A DNA stretch of 45,288 nucleotides from Bacteroidota bacterium (GCA_013289475.1 JABCZW010000017.1:1-45288); one strand, 5' to 3'; positions 1 through 8,343 are shown, counted from the stretch's first letter. Made by a program: numbers and translations. Notes: a model not told the origin generated them from the sequence alone.

Positions 1-658
1 TGAGGCTCTTAGCTATGCGGGCAATTAAAAACCCGGTAATAGGTAATAAGATAAACACCAATAGGGTAAGCTGTCCGCTTAAAAAAATAAGGAACCCTAA
101 ATAAACCAATATGGTTAAAGGAGTTATTGTCAGCATTTCGAGCGATTGCATTACCGACCATTCTATTTCCTGTATATCGTTCGTCATGCGGGCCATAATA
201 TCGCCTTTGCGTTCGGCAGAATAGTATGAAAGTGGCAATACGAGTATCTTATCATACATTTCGTTGCGAATATCTTTCACTGTTCCGTTACGTATTGGCG
301 CCATATAAAATATAGCCAGGTACCTAAACAGGTTTTTTACCAGTATTACGGCAACTAATGACACTGAAATTAATAATAAAACATACTCAGCTCCTCTATG
401 GTTAACCATATCGGTAACATAGTAACTGAAATACTTCGATAGGGCATCACCCGACCATTTAAAGGGTGGAAGCCCGTCGGCCAGTATTTTTGCCTGCGCA
501 GCGGCATCGGTGTTAAAAAGTATCTGTAGGAAAGGAATTATCATGGCCAGGGAGAAGATACCGAATATCATGGATAGAACGTTGAAAAGCACATTCAACC
601 CTGCGTAGAGCTTATATCTTGTAAGATATCGAAGTATTTTCCCTAAGTCTTTAAACAT
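1..658 (-). CDS. ABC exporter, N-terminal part (partial)
   Basis: The minus strand is open from an ATG at 658 to the window edge, giving 219 codons of the amino-terminal membrane domain of an MsbA-like ABC exporter. The protein begins MFKDLGKILRYLTRYK. Hydrophobic segments lie near residues 17-45, 95-125 and 180-215. Between the second and third is the typical loop with SYYSAERKGDIMARMTNDI, which in this family links the first intracellular helices to the ATPase domain. The ATPase domain would lie outside the window. Such proteins are membrane dimers that export lipids or drugs; the substrate cannot be told from this part. The gene is host DNA, divergent from the tRNA gene 58 bp away. Confidence 0.88.
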   Translation of the reverse strand, partial: MFKDLGKILRYLTRYKLYAGLNVLFNVLSMIFGIFSLAMIIPFLQILFNTDAAAQAKILADGLPPFKWSGDALSKYFSYYVTDMVNHRGAEYVLLLISVSLVAVILVKNLFRYLAIFYMAPIRNGTVKDIRNEMYDKILVLPLSYYSAERKGDIMARMTNDIQEIEWSVMQSLEMLTITPLTILVYLGFLIFLSGQLTLLVFILLPITGFLIARIAKSL

Positions 659-715
659 AAATATCCCTCAAATATACGTTGTTAATTTTATTACATTTGC
701 ACCCCAAGTAAAAAT

Positions 716-789
716 GGTCCTGTGGCCGAGTGGCTAGGCAGAGGTCTGCAAAACCTTGTACAGCGGTTCGAATCCGCTCGGGACCTCCA
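716..789 (+). tRNA. tRNA-Cys (anticodon GCA)
   Basis: The cloverleaf can be folded by hand. The acceptor GGTCCTG pairs with CGGGACC, the anticodon arm is GAGGT-CTGCAAA-ACCTT with anticodon GCA, and the T arm is AGCGG-TTCGAAT-CCGCT. The discriminator is T786 and CCA (787-789) is encoded. The gene serves as the integration site: its last 17 bases before CA (771-787) are repeated at 37366 and 39354. At the far chromosomal copy the core is followed by GA rather than CA and then a terminator, so the uninterrupted host gene probably did not encode CCA and element 1 supplies it. Confidence 0.95.
771..787 (+). repeat. attL core of element 1 (in tRNA-Cys)
   Basis: AATCCGCTCGGGACCTC, the first of three identical 17-bp direct repeats; the others are at 37366-37382 and 39354-39370. 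It covers part of the T arm and the 3' acceptor strand of the tRNA, a standard target for tyrosine integrases. Integration here leaves a complete tRNA at the left end. Confidence 0.93.
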
Positions 790-799
790 GTTTGGAGGT
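783..799 (+). other. Hairpin over the tRNA CCA end and attL
   Basis: ACCTCCA (783-789) and TGGAGGT (793-799) form a perfect 7-bp inverted repeat with a 3-base loop. It starts inside the tRNA acceptor and includes the encoded CCA. It could influence 3' processing of the precursor tRNA, or be a recombination feature of the element end. No U-run follows it, so it is not a classical terminator. Confidence 0.5.
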
Positions 800-802
800 A
801 CA

Positions 803-890
803 TCGAGATTAGTCGAGACAAATAATAGCTTTTTCAGCTATTTTGACCATTTTCATCAAAATTTCGAGATTTTTCAAAGCATTTCGAGAC
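803..890 (+). repeat. TCGAGAY direct repeats, left end of element 1
   Basis: Four direct copies of TCGAGA(T/C) start at 803, 813, 864 and 884. The first pair is 10 bp apart and the second group begins about 60 bp later. Element 2 has its own GTTCATATCA repeats in the same layout (37391, 37401, 37451, 37461). Likely binding sites for an excisionase or integrase; the function is inferred from position only. Confidence 0.55.
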
Positions 891-896
891 AACTTC

Positions 897-937
897 GTTT
901 CACCAGTGTTTCACCAAGAAGCCATTGTTTCACCAAA
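897..937 (+). repeat. GTTTCACCA arm-type sites, left end of element 1
   Basis: Three direct repeats of GTTTCACCA start at 897, 908 and 927, spaced 11 and 19 bp. Two further copies (37289 and 37300, spacing 11) lie the same distance class from the right core. Short direct repeats flanking a core in this way are how arm-binding sites of tyrosine integrases look. No gene is seen in 800-1020; this stretch is the recombination region. Confidence 0.75.
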
Positions 938-1024
938 TTCTTCTTTTTTTTATTGGGTTAATGATTTTTGTGTTTCTTTATGGAAGCAAATTTGTATTCT
1001 TACTTGTATAAAATCTGAACTACA

Positions 1025-2758
1025 ATGCCAGGATTTCAATCACCTATAACAATTCATAATGCAATAGAAAGAATTAATAAAAATGAATTTCTATTGCCTG
1101 CATTCCAGCGAGAATTTGTATGGAAGCCCAACCAAATAGAACAGCTATTTGATTCTCTTATGCAGGAATACCCAATTAGCTCTATGCTTTTCTGGAAGGT
1201 AAAGGAAAATACAAAAGCTGATTTCAGATTCTATCAGTTCCTGAAAAAATATGCAGAAAAACATGCTACCCATAACGATACTATTGGTACAAATGGGGTA
1301 AATGACTTTCATGCAATATTAGACGGACAACAAAGGCTTACGGCTTTATATATTGGTCTATGTGGCAGCTATGCCTATAAAGAACCATATAGGTCTAAAG
1401 AATATAGTGAGTGGAGCTATCCGACAAGACATTTATACCTTAATATTTCCTCAATACACACGGAAGAAGAAAGTGAAAGGAAATATAAATTCTCTTTTTT
1501 AGACAAAGCAGAAACTAAAGAACAAGAAATTTACATTACCAAAGATGAAAAATGGTTTAAAGCGGGTATTGTATTGGATTTATATAAAAATGATGGGTTA
1601 GATGATTTTGCAGAAAAACATCAACTTTCAAAAGAATCTAAAAAAATCATTAAACAATTAGAAAGAGTAATCCATACAGGGCTCAATATTAATTATTATG
1701 AAGAAGATGAACAAAGTCCTGATAAAGCGGTAAATATTTTTGTTCGTATTAATTCTGGTGGAACAACTCTTAGTTTTTCGGATATTTTAATGTCTATTGC
1801 CATTGCAAGTTGGAAACAAAAAGATGCAAGAACAGAAATAAACAACTTAGTTGATAATATTCGAGCTAAAGGATTTAATATTGATAAGGATTACATTCTA
1901 AAATCCTTTCTTTATTTATATCATAAGGATATTCCTTTTCGTATAACAAGTTTTAAAAATGATTTTATTGGCAACATTGAATTAAACTGGGATAACATCC
2001 GTAATTCAATTTTGAGTTTATTTGATTTGATAAAGACATTCGGGTTAAACGATTATACACTTACTACAAATAATGCCACACTTCCCATACTCTATTACAT
2101 CTATCACAGAAACATCTTTACAGATTTTTCAACTAAAACCGGATATAAGGATGATAGAGAAATAATAAAAAAATGGTTGCTTACAATTTTAGTAAGGCAG
2201 ACATTTGGTGGGCAATCAGATATAGTATTAACACAATCAAGAAAAGCATTTACGAGTGATATTGATAGTGCAAAACTTGGAAGCATTGCTCAATTCCCAG
2301 CATTGGAAATAAACAAAGAGATTAAGAAGTTAACAGACATAGGTGACGACTTTATCGAAGAACTACTTCTAACACAAAAGGATTCTCGGTACAGTTTTCC
2401 CATTTTAGCATTGCTTTATCCAGACATGGATTACAAAAACAACAATTTTCAACAAGACCACTTACATCCAGCAGCAAGTTACAATGACCTTTCAGAAAAG
2501 GAAAAAGCAACTTACGGATGGAAAGCATACAACTCAATTCTAAACTTACAAATGTTAGATGCCAATGAGAATATGTCTAAAAATGCAATGAGCTTGAAAG
2601 AATGGGTAGAAAAAGAAACAAAAAATTCTGATGTAAAACGATTCATGGAAAGCCATATTATTCCACAAAATGTAAATTTAGAATTAACGAACTTTACAAC
2701 TTTTATTATAGAAAGGAATGAGTTGCTGGTAAAAAAATTAAAATCATTATTAAATTAA
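1025..2758 (+). CDS. DUF262/HNH (GmrSD-like) type IV restriction protein
   Basis: A 577-residue protein with an amino-terminal DUF262 domain, the ParB-fold domain of GmrS. The signature LPAFQREFVW is at residues 24-33 and DGQQRLTALY at about 100-109. The carboxy-terminal part carries DHLHP at residues 478-482, followed by NSILNLQ and a conserved Asn, which fits the DUF1524/HNH nuclease half (GmrD). Proteins of this class cut DNA with modified bases in a nucleotide-dependent way and protect against phages with modified genomes. That role is inferred from family knowledge. It is the first gene inside attL and runs opposite to the integrase. A small gene follows 14 bp downstream and probably shares its transcript. 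Confidence 0.85.
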   Translation: MPGFQSPITIHNAIERINKNEFLLPAFQREFVWKPNQIEQLFDSLMQEYPISSMLFWKVKENTKADFRFYQFLKKYAEKHATHNDTIGTNGVNDFHAILDGQQRLTALYIGLCGSYAYKEPYRSKEYSEWSYPTRHLYLNISSIHTEEESERKYKFSFLDKAETKEQEIYITKDEKWFKAGIVLDLYKNDGLDDFAEKHQLSKESKKIIKQLERVIHTGLNINYYEEDEQSPDKAVNIFVRINSGGTTLSFSDILMSIAIASWKQKDARTEINNLVDNIRAKGFNIDKDYILKSFLYLYHKDIPFRITSFKNDFIGNIELNWDNIRNSILSLFDLIKTFGLNDYTLTTNNATLPILYYIYHRNIFTDFSTKTGYKDDREIIKKWLLTILVRQTFGGQSDIVLTQSRKAFTSDIDSAKLGSIAQFPALEINKEIKKLTDIGDDFIEELLLTQKDSRYSFPILALLYPDMDYKNNNFQQDHLHPAASYNDLSEKEKATYGWKAYNSILNLQMLDANENMSKNAMSLKEWVEKETKNSDVKRFMESHIIPQNVNLELTNFTTFIIERNELLVKKLKSLLN

Positions 2759-2772
2759 TAAACACGACCTAA

Positions 2773-2994
2773 ATGGAAATCAAAGAGTTAGGAGATATAT
2801 TGTCTCAAATGTATTCCGATGCACCCAAAAGTGAAAAGGTTACGCAAATACTTCTATTTGGAATAAAATACAGCAATGAAGTAAAAAAGGTTGGCATTAA
2901 AAATGTAGTACAACAATCGGTATTACGAGATACTAAATATGGTAGTGAAGTATCTAAAGGTACTAAGCTATCAAAGCACGTGATTTTAAAGTAA
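2773..2994 (+). CDS. Small HTH-like protein behind the DUF262 gene
   Basis: A 73-residue protein starting 14 bp after the restriction gene, so probably in the same operon. The sequence MYSDAPKSEKVTQILLFGIKY followed by a helical, lysine-rich tail ending EVSKGTKLSKHV suggests a compact helical DNA-binding protein. I recall similar small proteins next to restriction or HTH genes in Bacteroidota, but cannot name the family firmly. A control or accessory role for the DUF262 protein is inferred only from adjacency. Confidence 0.6.
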   Translation: MEIKELGDILSQMYSDAPKSEKVTQILLFGIKYSNEVKKVGIKNVVQQSVLRDTKYGSEVSKGTKLSKHVILK

Positions 2995-3021
2995 ATTAGT
3001 TCCTAATCGTAAGTTGCTACC

Positions 3022-4281
3022 TTAATTTAAGCAGATATTCGGTTTAACTACAACCGGCTTTTTATCCACTTTCTCTGCGGCATTAGCCAATAATTTTCTA
3101 CTTACCCGGGCATATACTGCGGTGCTCCTTAAAGAGTTATGCCCCATCATCTTGCTCACAGTCGCAATATCTATATCCTCGTCTAACAATATAGTGTTAC
3201 AGAAGCAATATCGTGCTATATGGTGGGTCACTTTTTTCTTGATGCCGACTAATTCGGCAATAATATGCAGGTAGGTATTCACCTTTTGGTTCGAGAGCCT
3301 GGGCAAAACATAACCGGTGGCCTCACGTAACACTTGGTACTTATAATATATTTCCACCGCCTTTGAAAGTAATGGCAGTTCGATTATTTCTTTCGTTTTC
3401 CGTTGGCGTATTTTCACCCAAAGGCGGTTGTTTTTCTTATCCATCTTTATATCCTCAGCTTTCAGGCATTGGGCATCCATATACCGAAGCCCAGTATAAC
3501 AACTAAATAAAAATATGTCCCGAACTCTTTCGAGCGATGGGTTTTGGCCCAAATCATGCTTGGCAATCAGTTCTATCTCTTCAATAGTTAAAGCCTCCCG
3601 TTGGCTCTTGGTGGCCTTCAGTTTGAAGCCTAAATCAAATGGGCTCCTTTCAATAGCACCGGCACGAACTGCATGTTTTAACACAGTCCTTATCCTGCTA
3701 AGGTATTTGTTCGCGGTACTGCGTAACATACCCCGTTGTAAGGTAGGGTTGATATATTCCGTTAACAGGTATTCCTCAAAGGCCACCAAGTGATTAGTAT
3801 TAAGCTCACGTAGAAGCAGTTGTTTTTGGCCTATGGAATTTAGATACTGCTCAAAATGAACCATCGTAGTCTGGTACTGCACCACTACAGTTGGGCTATA
3901 TTCCCTGGTATGCAGCTTTAATTTATTGATATGCTTCTTAAAGAACTCAATAAAACTCATGTCGTTTATCGTGCTACCATGCTTTAACATGATGCGGACA
4001 TCAATTACAGAGAACCTCTTTCCTGCTCTTTCTTGTGAATCACGCAATTCAAAAACCCTCGCCTCAATATTTGCCAGTTTAAGGTTTAAATAATTATCCT
4101 CTCGTGAAGCTCCTTTCAACCGGCCACTTTGTGCATCCCATTTATTGGGGTCGGCAAAATGGTAAGTAAACAGTTCTATTTTACGCCTGTTTACGATAAC
4201 ACGTACCCAGACAGGATGCTCCCCTTCTTTTTTCTTACGGTCTGGGCGTAAGTAGAATCGTATTGAACAGGCAGTGAGCAT
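3022..4281 (-). CDS. Tyrosine integrase of element 1
   Basis: A site-specific tyrosine recombinase of the Bacteroidota conjugative-transposon/phage type. From the ATG at 4281 it has 419 residues; a TTG seven codons upstream (4302) is less likely. It begins with an Arm-type region (FYLRPDRKKKEG), followed by a SAM-like core-binding domain (about residues 105-210) and the catalytic domain. The catalytic set is visible: R266 (TGLRYMD), K295 (RQRKTKE), H354 and R357 (HHIAR), H381 (MGHNS) and Y390 (AVYARVS). It should catalyse integration at the tRNA-Cys core and excision. It reads towards attL, with an excisionase-like gene directly upstream, a usual arrangement. Confidence 0.93.
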   Translation of the reverse strand: MLTACSIRFYLRPDRKKKEGEHPVWVRVIVNRRKIELFTYHFADPNKWDAQSGRLKGASREDNYLNLKLANIEARVFELRDSQERAGKRFSVIDVRIMLKHGSTINDMSFIEFFKKHINKLKLHTREYSPTVVVQYQTTMVHFEQYLNSIGQKQLLLRELNTNHLVAFEEYLLTEYINPTLQRGMLRSTANKYLSRIRTVLKHAVRAGAIERSPFDLGFKLKATKSQREALTIEEIELIAKHDLGQNPSLERVRDIFLFSCYTGLRYMDAQCLKAEDIKMDKKNNRLWVKIRQRKTKEIIELPLLSKAVEIYYKYQVLREATGYVLPRLSNQKVNTYLHIIAELVGIKKKVTHHIARYCFCNTILLDEDIDIATVSKMMGHNSLRSTAVYARVSRKLLANAAEKVDKKPVVVKPNICLN

Positions 4282-4329
4282 CGGGTTAATGTTTAGTGTC
4301 AAATCTTATTAATTTTTATGAGTGGAATA

Positions 4330-4617
4330 TTATAAATGCCTTTCATTTTCTTTCAAAAGCGCCTCTAAATCACTTAATTTATAATAGACATCACGGCCAC
4401 CAAAACTTGATGAACCTATTTTGAAATTCTTACGTAGTTTATATAAAGTAGATTTTGAAAGACCAGTAATTTCTTTCGCACGAGCCTCGGTTACATAGCC
4501 AGACTGGTTATTATGTTCGGACAATATACGTTCAACTAAAATCTGCAAGCCGTCAACCTTTGAAATGAGGGCGCCCAGTTTCGCCTCATCTATTACTATG
4601 AGTATTTGCTTTTCCAT
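4330..4617 (-). CDS. Excisionase-like HTH protein
   Basis: A 95-residue protein with an amino-terminal helical region and a MerR/HTH_17-type domain: VTEARAKEITGLSKSTLYKLRKN, then FGGRDVYYKLSDLEALL. This is the common helix-turn-helix protein upstream of integrases in Bacteroidota mobile elements. It lies 49 bp upstream of the integrase start and 11 bp downstream of the polymerase-like gene, so the three are probably co-transcribed. Expected role: binding at the element ends to favour excision, or regulating integrase expression. The repeats near both ends would be candidate targets. Confidence 0.8.
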   Translation of the reverse strand: MEKQILIVIDEAKLGALISKVDGLQILVERILSEHNNQSGYVTEARAKEITGLSKSTLYKLRKNFKIGSSSFGGRDVYYKLSDLEALLKENERHL

Positions 4618-4628
4618 GAAACAGCCTG

Positions 4629-6056
4629 TTAACGTGGTTTAAGAAATTCGACCTTGATTTTTGGCGGTATCACCCCTAATACGCGGAACTCATCCTCCAT
4701 GAGTTGCTTTGTCTGCAATTCATATCCCTGCTTTACTATGAAGCTATCATGTATAGTTACGAAAGGGGTAATGCCATGTTCGATTAACTTTGGTGCAATC
4801 CGGTGAATTATAATTCTGGATTCCATTCTCTGCATCATTGCAGAAAGGATTTTATGCGATGCTTTTTGGCCTTCGTAAACCCCTGTGTCTTTCAGGAAAA
4901 GAGACTCGATAAATGGCAAATGCCTGTTTGTAAGATTTTTAATTGTGCGGAAACAACTATAAACAGAGGGGAATTCACTTTTAAAGGCCAATATATGTGG
5001 CCGCTTTTCAATCCGTAAGTTACGGCAAAACATAATTCTAAAAATTTCATTCTTTGCCGTGTCCCTGTCAAAGCCTCTTAACTGCATCCAGTATTCATAG
5101 AGGCAACCGGTGGCACATAGCTCAGCGAACAATTTATAATCAGCATTATTTTTTATTCTATCGAGATACGGAATGCACGGGCTAAATTCAGGCAGAACAT
5201 CATCCACCAATGCTGAGTGTATCGCAATTGAACTAAAATAGACCTGGGAATTCGCCAAATCTAACGCCACAAGGGGCCTGTTAGGTTCATCAGTAAAGTA
5301 CATAAACGGCCTCAACTCTTTCCAAAGGTTGCTTATTTGTGTATGAAACCTCTCGCCAAACTTATCTACCAAATATCTTTCATAGTTCCCTTCATTAATT
5401 GATTCCATTAACATTAGTAGCTCTGAGTAACTCCTTTCAATACCAGACCTGGTTGGCCTCACTGTAATTAATTTCTTTGCCACCTTATTCAAGAAATCTT
5501 CTGCCTTATCAATATCGAAGCGAACCATTTTAAGCATTTCACGCATTGTTCCGTGTATTGGTAATAAGGGGAGGTGCTTGTTATCTGGTTTAAGTCTGAA
5601 TGATTGCTTCAATTCATGTATTGCTTTCAACGTGCTGTGGCTGGTAATCTTTTCTTTCCTGAAATGACGGATACCATACGCAGTTCGTAACAGAGAAATT
5701 GGAATTTTATACTGTACGCTTGAACTGTTTACAGCATAGCTTTTACTACCGGTAATCGTTACCCGAACTTCAATGAGCCTCTTCTTCAACAAAAAGCGCA
5801 TATAGTTGTTATACTTATTTGTTGCAACTTTTGTCAGAAGAATTGAACTCAGCGATACCCATCCTCCCTTATACTTATCGGTCTTTACAACATTATCATT
5901 GCTTGCATCAGCCAACCGTTTCATATAGAATTGATGGTAGATAGCTCTCACGCGGTCGGGCTTTAAACCTGTACCTTCCACCAGTGCATCTATATCCGGC
6001 ATTCCCGCAGGGATATATGCTTTTACTGGAAGGAAACTGATTTCTGGCTTTGTCAT
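4629..6056 (-). CDS. Short family A DNA polymerase-like protein
   Basis: I place the start at the ATG at 6056 (475 residues). The upstream TTG at 6101 would put part of a palindromic repeat inside the coding region. The carboxy-terminal half carries the three family A polymerase motifs. Motif A is LVALDLANSQVYF (D266, Q271). Motif B, the O-helix, reads R331-x3-K335-x3-F339-x3-F343, matching RxxxKxxxFxxxY. A QRMES segment (Q409) matches the Gln helix, and motif C is TIHDSF (H436-D437). No 3'-5' or 5'-3' exonuclease motifs were found, and the first 200 residues are unrecognised, with a wHTH-like feel. A role in replicating the excised element is inferred. The Ser after HD also recalls T7-type RNA polymerase, but motifs A and B favour DNA polymerase. 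Confidence 0.72.
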   Translation of the reverse strand: MTKPEISFLPVKAYIPAGMPDIDALVEGTGLKPDRVRAIYHQFYMKRLADASNDNVVKTDKYKGGWVSLSSILLTKVATNKYNNYMRFLLKKRLIEVRVTITGSKSYAVNSSSVQYKIPISLLRTAYGIRHFRKEKITSHSTLKAIHELKQSFRLKPDNKHLPLLPIHGTMREMLKMVRFDIDKAEDFLNKVAKKLITVRPTRSGIERSYSELLMLMESINEGNYERYLVDKFGERFHTQISNLWKELRPFMYFTDEPNRPLVALDLANSQVYFSSIAIHSALVDDVLPEFSPCIPYLDRIKNNADYKLFAELCATGCLYEYWMQLRGFDRDTAKNEIFRIMFCRNLRIEKRPHILAFKSEFPSVYSCFRTIKNLTNRHLPFIESLFLKDTGVYEGQKASHKILSAMMQRMESRIIIHRIAPKLIEHGITPFVTIHDSFIVKQGYELQTKQLMEDEFRVLGVIPPKIKVEFLKPR

Positions 6057-6080
6057 TTTTAGCTGTTTGTGTATTGGTTT

Positions 6081-6156
6081 AACTTCTGATAATATTATCA
6101 AAGGTTAAATGACCTTTTGTAGTACATTATATAAGGTAAATGCTACTTGTATCGCC
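6081..6156 (-). repeat. 76-bp palindrome-containing repeat, copy A
   Basis: Read on the minus strand, this segment matches copy C (20837-20912) at 66 of 76 positions by my count. It holds an AT-rich TTATATAATG stretch, CAAAAGG-CATTTAACC, and the central palindrome GATAATATTATC (6088-6099) flanked by partly symmetric AACTT/AAGGTT. It ends 24 bp before the ATG of the polymerase-like gene, so here it could act as promoter plus operator. Confidence 0.85.
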
Positions 6157-6205
6157 TGTGGGTTAATATCCGCCTGCTTCTCTAACTCTTATTACTGCTC
6201 TCTTA

Positions 6206-6400
6206 CTATAACTCTGTTTCACTGGACTGCAAGCCATCGGTATCGGCTGCGGGCTTCTTCAATCGCTTATTAAATTCTTCGGAAGAGAATTCTTCAACCT
6301 TTCCTGATCCGTTTTCGGGCTTTTCTTCTTGCTTGTTTGTTTTATCGTCAAGCATTTCATCAAGTTGTTCCCTTGGCGTTTTATTTTTCTTTTTTTTCAT
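6206..6400 (-). CDS. Small charged protein
   Basis: A 64-residue open frame starting MKKKKNKTPREQLDEML, very rich in Lys, Glu and Asp and predicted to be largely disordered. It starts 6 bp after the stop of the methyltransferase gene, which fits a cotranscribed gene. No family is recognised. The A-rich, low-complexity composition leaves some chance that it is not translated, but spacing and strand favour a real gene. Confidence 0.5.
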   Translation of the reverse strand: MKKKKNKTPREQLDEMLDDKTNKQEEKPENGSGKVEEFSSEEFNKRLKKPAADTDGLQSSETEL

Positions 6401-6406
6401 TCTGTT

Positions 6407-7327
6407 TTAGATTAGGTATTGATTTTTAATATGCTGAATAACGGCGTACATTAACGGGGGTGGCAGAGCATTGCCAAGTATCCTGACATTGGTAGTCCTT
6501 GCACTGGATGGCATTACAAAAGATTTCGGAAAGCCCATGAACATCTTCATCTCCGGTATTGTTAATCCTCTCCACTTGCCACCTACAAACACTACTAAGC
6601 CATCGGTGGCTGTTATGGTGCACATGAGATTTGATTTGTCCTTCGGTTTTGCATCAAACTGCTTTGGGTCGAATCTCTCAATGTGCGGTGCTACTACCCC
6701 TATCGTTAGAAATCTCGTGGCCTCCTTATTTGGTTTTGGGAAACTAATCCTAACATTGGGTGCCACATCAATTCTCTTGCCGATGAAGATTAGTCGCATC
6801 CTATCTTGTGGAATACCATAATATGAGCAGTTCATGACCTTGTATTTAAACTCATAATCGTTTAGCCCATGTAGCCTTCTTATGATTTCGTTGAAGAGAG
6901 GTATTTTATTTCCCTTCAACATGCCATCCACGTTTTCGGCAGTAAAGGTCATTGGCCTTAGCTCATAAATCAGCCGTATGAACTCATAAAAATTAGCATT
7001 GGCATCTTCAGGCGGATTAGCCGCGGCTTTGGTATTAGCTGTAGAGTAAAGCTTGCAGGGCGGTGAGCCATGCAGGTGGGTAAGTTCACCATGTTTCAGT
7101 CCGGTAATTTTAAATATTTCCTGTGCTGTAACATATTGCACAGCTTTTTGAAGTACCGGTACATCAGCGTTATTGGCCCTATAACAATCCAGTGCCTGCG
7201 TGTCAGTATCTATGCCCAATTTACTGGTTAGTCCCGCTCTGTGGATGCCCGATGAGGCACCGCCACCCCCGCAAAACAAATCAATAGATGTAAAATGCGG
7301 GGGTGTTATTTCAAGGTGCTTGTTCAT
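6407..7327 (-). CDS. DNA (cytosine-5) methyltransferase
   Basis: A 306-residue C5 methyltransferase. Motif I is IDLFCGGGGASSG (residues 15-27), the catalytic motif IV is HGSPPCKLYS (Cys at 91), motif VI is AENVDG near residue 134, and motif X is ILGNALPPPLM near the end. The catalytic loop reads GSPPCK rather than the classical GGPPCQ, a variant usual in phage and element enzymes. No restriction gene adjoins it. Its start overlaps the stop of the ParB-like gene as TAATG, so the two proteins are translationally coupled. It may protect element DNA from restriction or mark it for regulation; its recognition sequence cannot be predicted. Confidence 0.9.
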   Translation of the reverse strand: MNKHLEITPPHFTSIDLFCGGGGASSGIHRAGLTSKLGIDTDTQALDCYRANNADVPVLQKAVQYVTAQEIFKITGLKHGELTHLHGSPPCKLYSTANTKAAANPPEDANANFYEFIRLIYELRPMTFTAENVDGMLKGNKIPLFNEIIRRLHGLNDYEFKYKVMNCSYYGIPQDRMRLIFIGKRIDVAPNVRISFPKPNKEATRFLTIGVVAPHIERFDPKQFDAKPKDKSNLMCTITATDGLVVFVGGKWRGLTIPEMKMFMGFPKSFVMPSSARTTNVRILGNALPPPLMYAVIQHIKNQYLI

Positions 7328-8343
7328 TATTCCTGTGAATCTTCTTCGTTAATATTCTCATCTTCTTCTTCCATAATCCGAAGTGTCATACCATAGCATT
7401 CGCAGCGAGCAGTCGTACAAACAAATGTCCGAGCATCTTCTTCTTCGGGCTCCTTATGGTTTTCTGTTTCAGGTGCTTCCTCTGATTCTTTATTATCCTC
7501 ATCCTTCTCGTCTGATTCTTCGTCAGGAGCAGGTGTATTGGTTTTTTCAGGTTTTACAACCTTTTTTGCCAGTTCTTTTTCATCATTGCTTGGCTGACTT
7601 TCTTGGCGGGTTTTTGGTTTATTCATATTTGCCAAACCTTTCACTACGTGGAAAAACACTTCTTCAAGCACCAGTTTATTTTGACGGACTTTTTCCAATT
7701 GTTTTGGAGCACGTAGCTCAACAACTGCTTCCTGCATCCTGACATCATTAGGTTCTGAGATGGCTTGAGTATCGAGAAATCTTAACAGGTTATTTGCTCC
7801 ATCTATAGACATATTGCCGCTATCAATATACTTGTATAGGCTGGGCCTCGTATCGAAAATGTGTTCATACTTGCCGACTTGAGCCTCAGCCATCTTGAAG
7901 CGAAGCGCAAGACGGGCACGAGTAGACAAGGGACGTTCACCTTCAGGCGAGTAGAGGTCAGAACGTTCTCCCTGTCCTTTAGCCCAGATACGCTTGCGCG
8001 CATTCATCTCGCTGGCAATCTCGAATTTGGTCTTAGTGCGGTACTCATTGCCGATAAGCAATGCGTTCAGCTCTTCCTCCTCGGTTTCGTATTCTTCAAT
8101 GATACAAGGCACCTCGGTCAGTCCAGCCATTACACTTCCAATATGTCTTAAATGGCCGCTAATAATGATATAGTTGTCAAGTTTGTCTTTATCGGGTTTG
8201 ATGATAATAGGATTAACCACCCCGTGTTCTCTAACAGATTCGGCCATTCCTAATTTGTCCTCATCTGTACTTTTGTAGAAGTTCAGAGGGTTTGGGGATA
8301 ATCGCCCAATCATCATCATAACTGTTGTTTTGTCTGTTTTCAT
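7327..8343 (-). CDS. ParB-like nuclease-domain protein
   Basis: A 338-residue protein with a ParB/Srx-fold amino-terminal domain: IGRLSPNPLNFYKS, then SVREHGVVNPIIIKP and the conserved SGHLRH box near residues 62-67. A helical region follows (to about residue 190), then a long acidic and Lys/Glu-rich tail with a short cysteine cluster (CTTARCEC) near the end. ParB-like proteins in elements serve as partition proteins, nucleases or regulators; CTPase-type ParB cannot be claimed from what I see. No ParA is present. It is the upstream partner of the coupled C5 methyltransferase. The scattered palindromic repeats of this element would be a natural target to test. Confidence 0.78.
   Translation of the reverse strand: MKTDKTTVMMMIGRLSPNPLNFYKSTDEDKLGMAESVREHGVVNPIIIKPDKDKLDNYIIISGHLRHIGSVMAGLTEVPCIIEEYETEEEELNALLIGNEYRTKTKFEIASEMNARKRIWAKGQGERSDLYSPEGERPLSTRARLALRFKMAEAQVGKYEHIFDTRPSLYKYIDSGNMSIDGANNLLRFLDTQAISEPNDVRMQEAVVELRAPKQLEKVRQNKLVLEEVFFHVVKGLANMNKPKTRQESQPSNDEKELAKKVVKPEKTNTPAPDEESDEKDEDNKESEEAPETENHKEPEEEDARTFVCTTARCECYGMTLRIMEEEDENINEEDSQE

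Noticed and set aside
722-961. Open frame running through the tRNA-Cys gene and attL
   Set aside because: It overlaps a well-folded tRNA and the arm repeats; translated product has no protein-like pattern.
6056-6101. TTG start for the polymerase-like protein
   Set aside because: The extra 15 residues are encoded by the palindromic repeat copy A; the ATG at 6056 leaves the repeat as upstream DNA.
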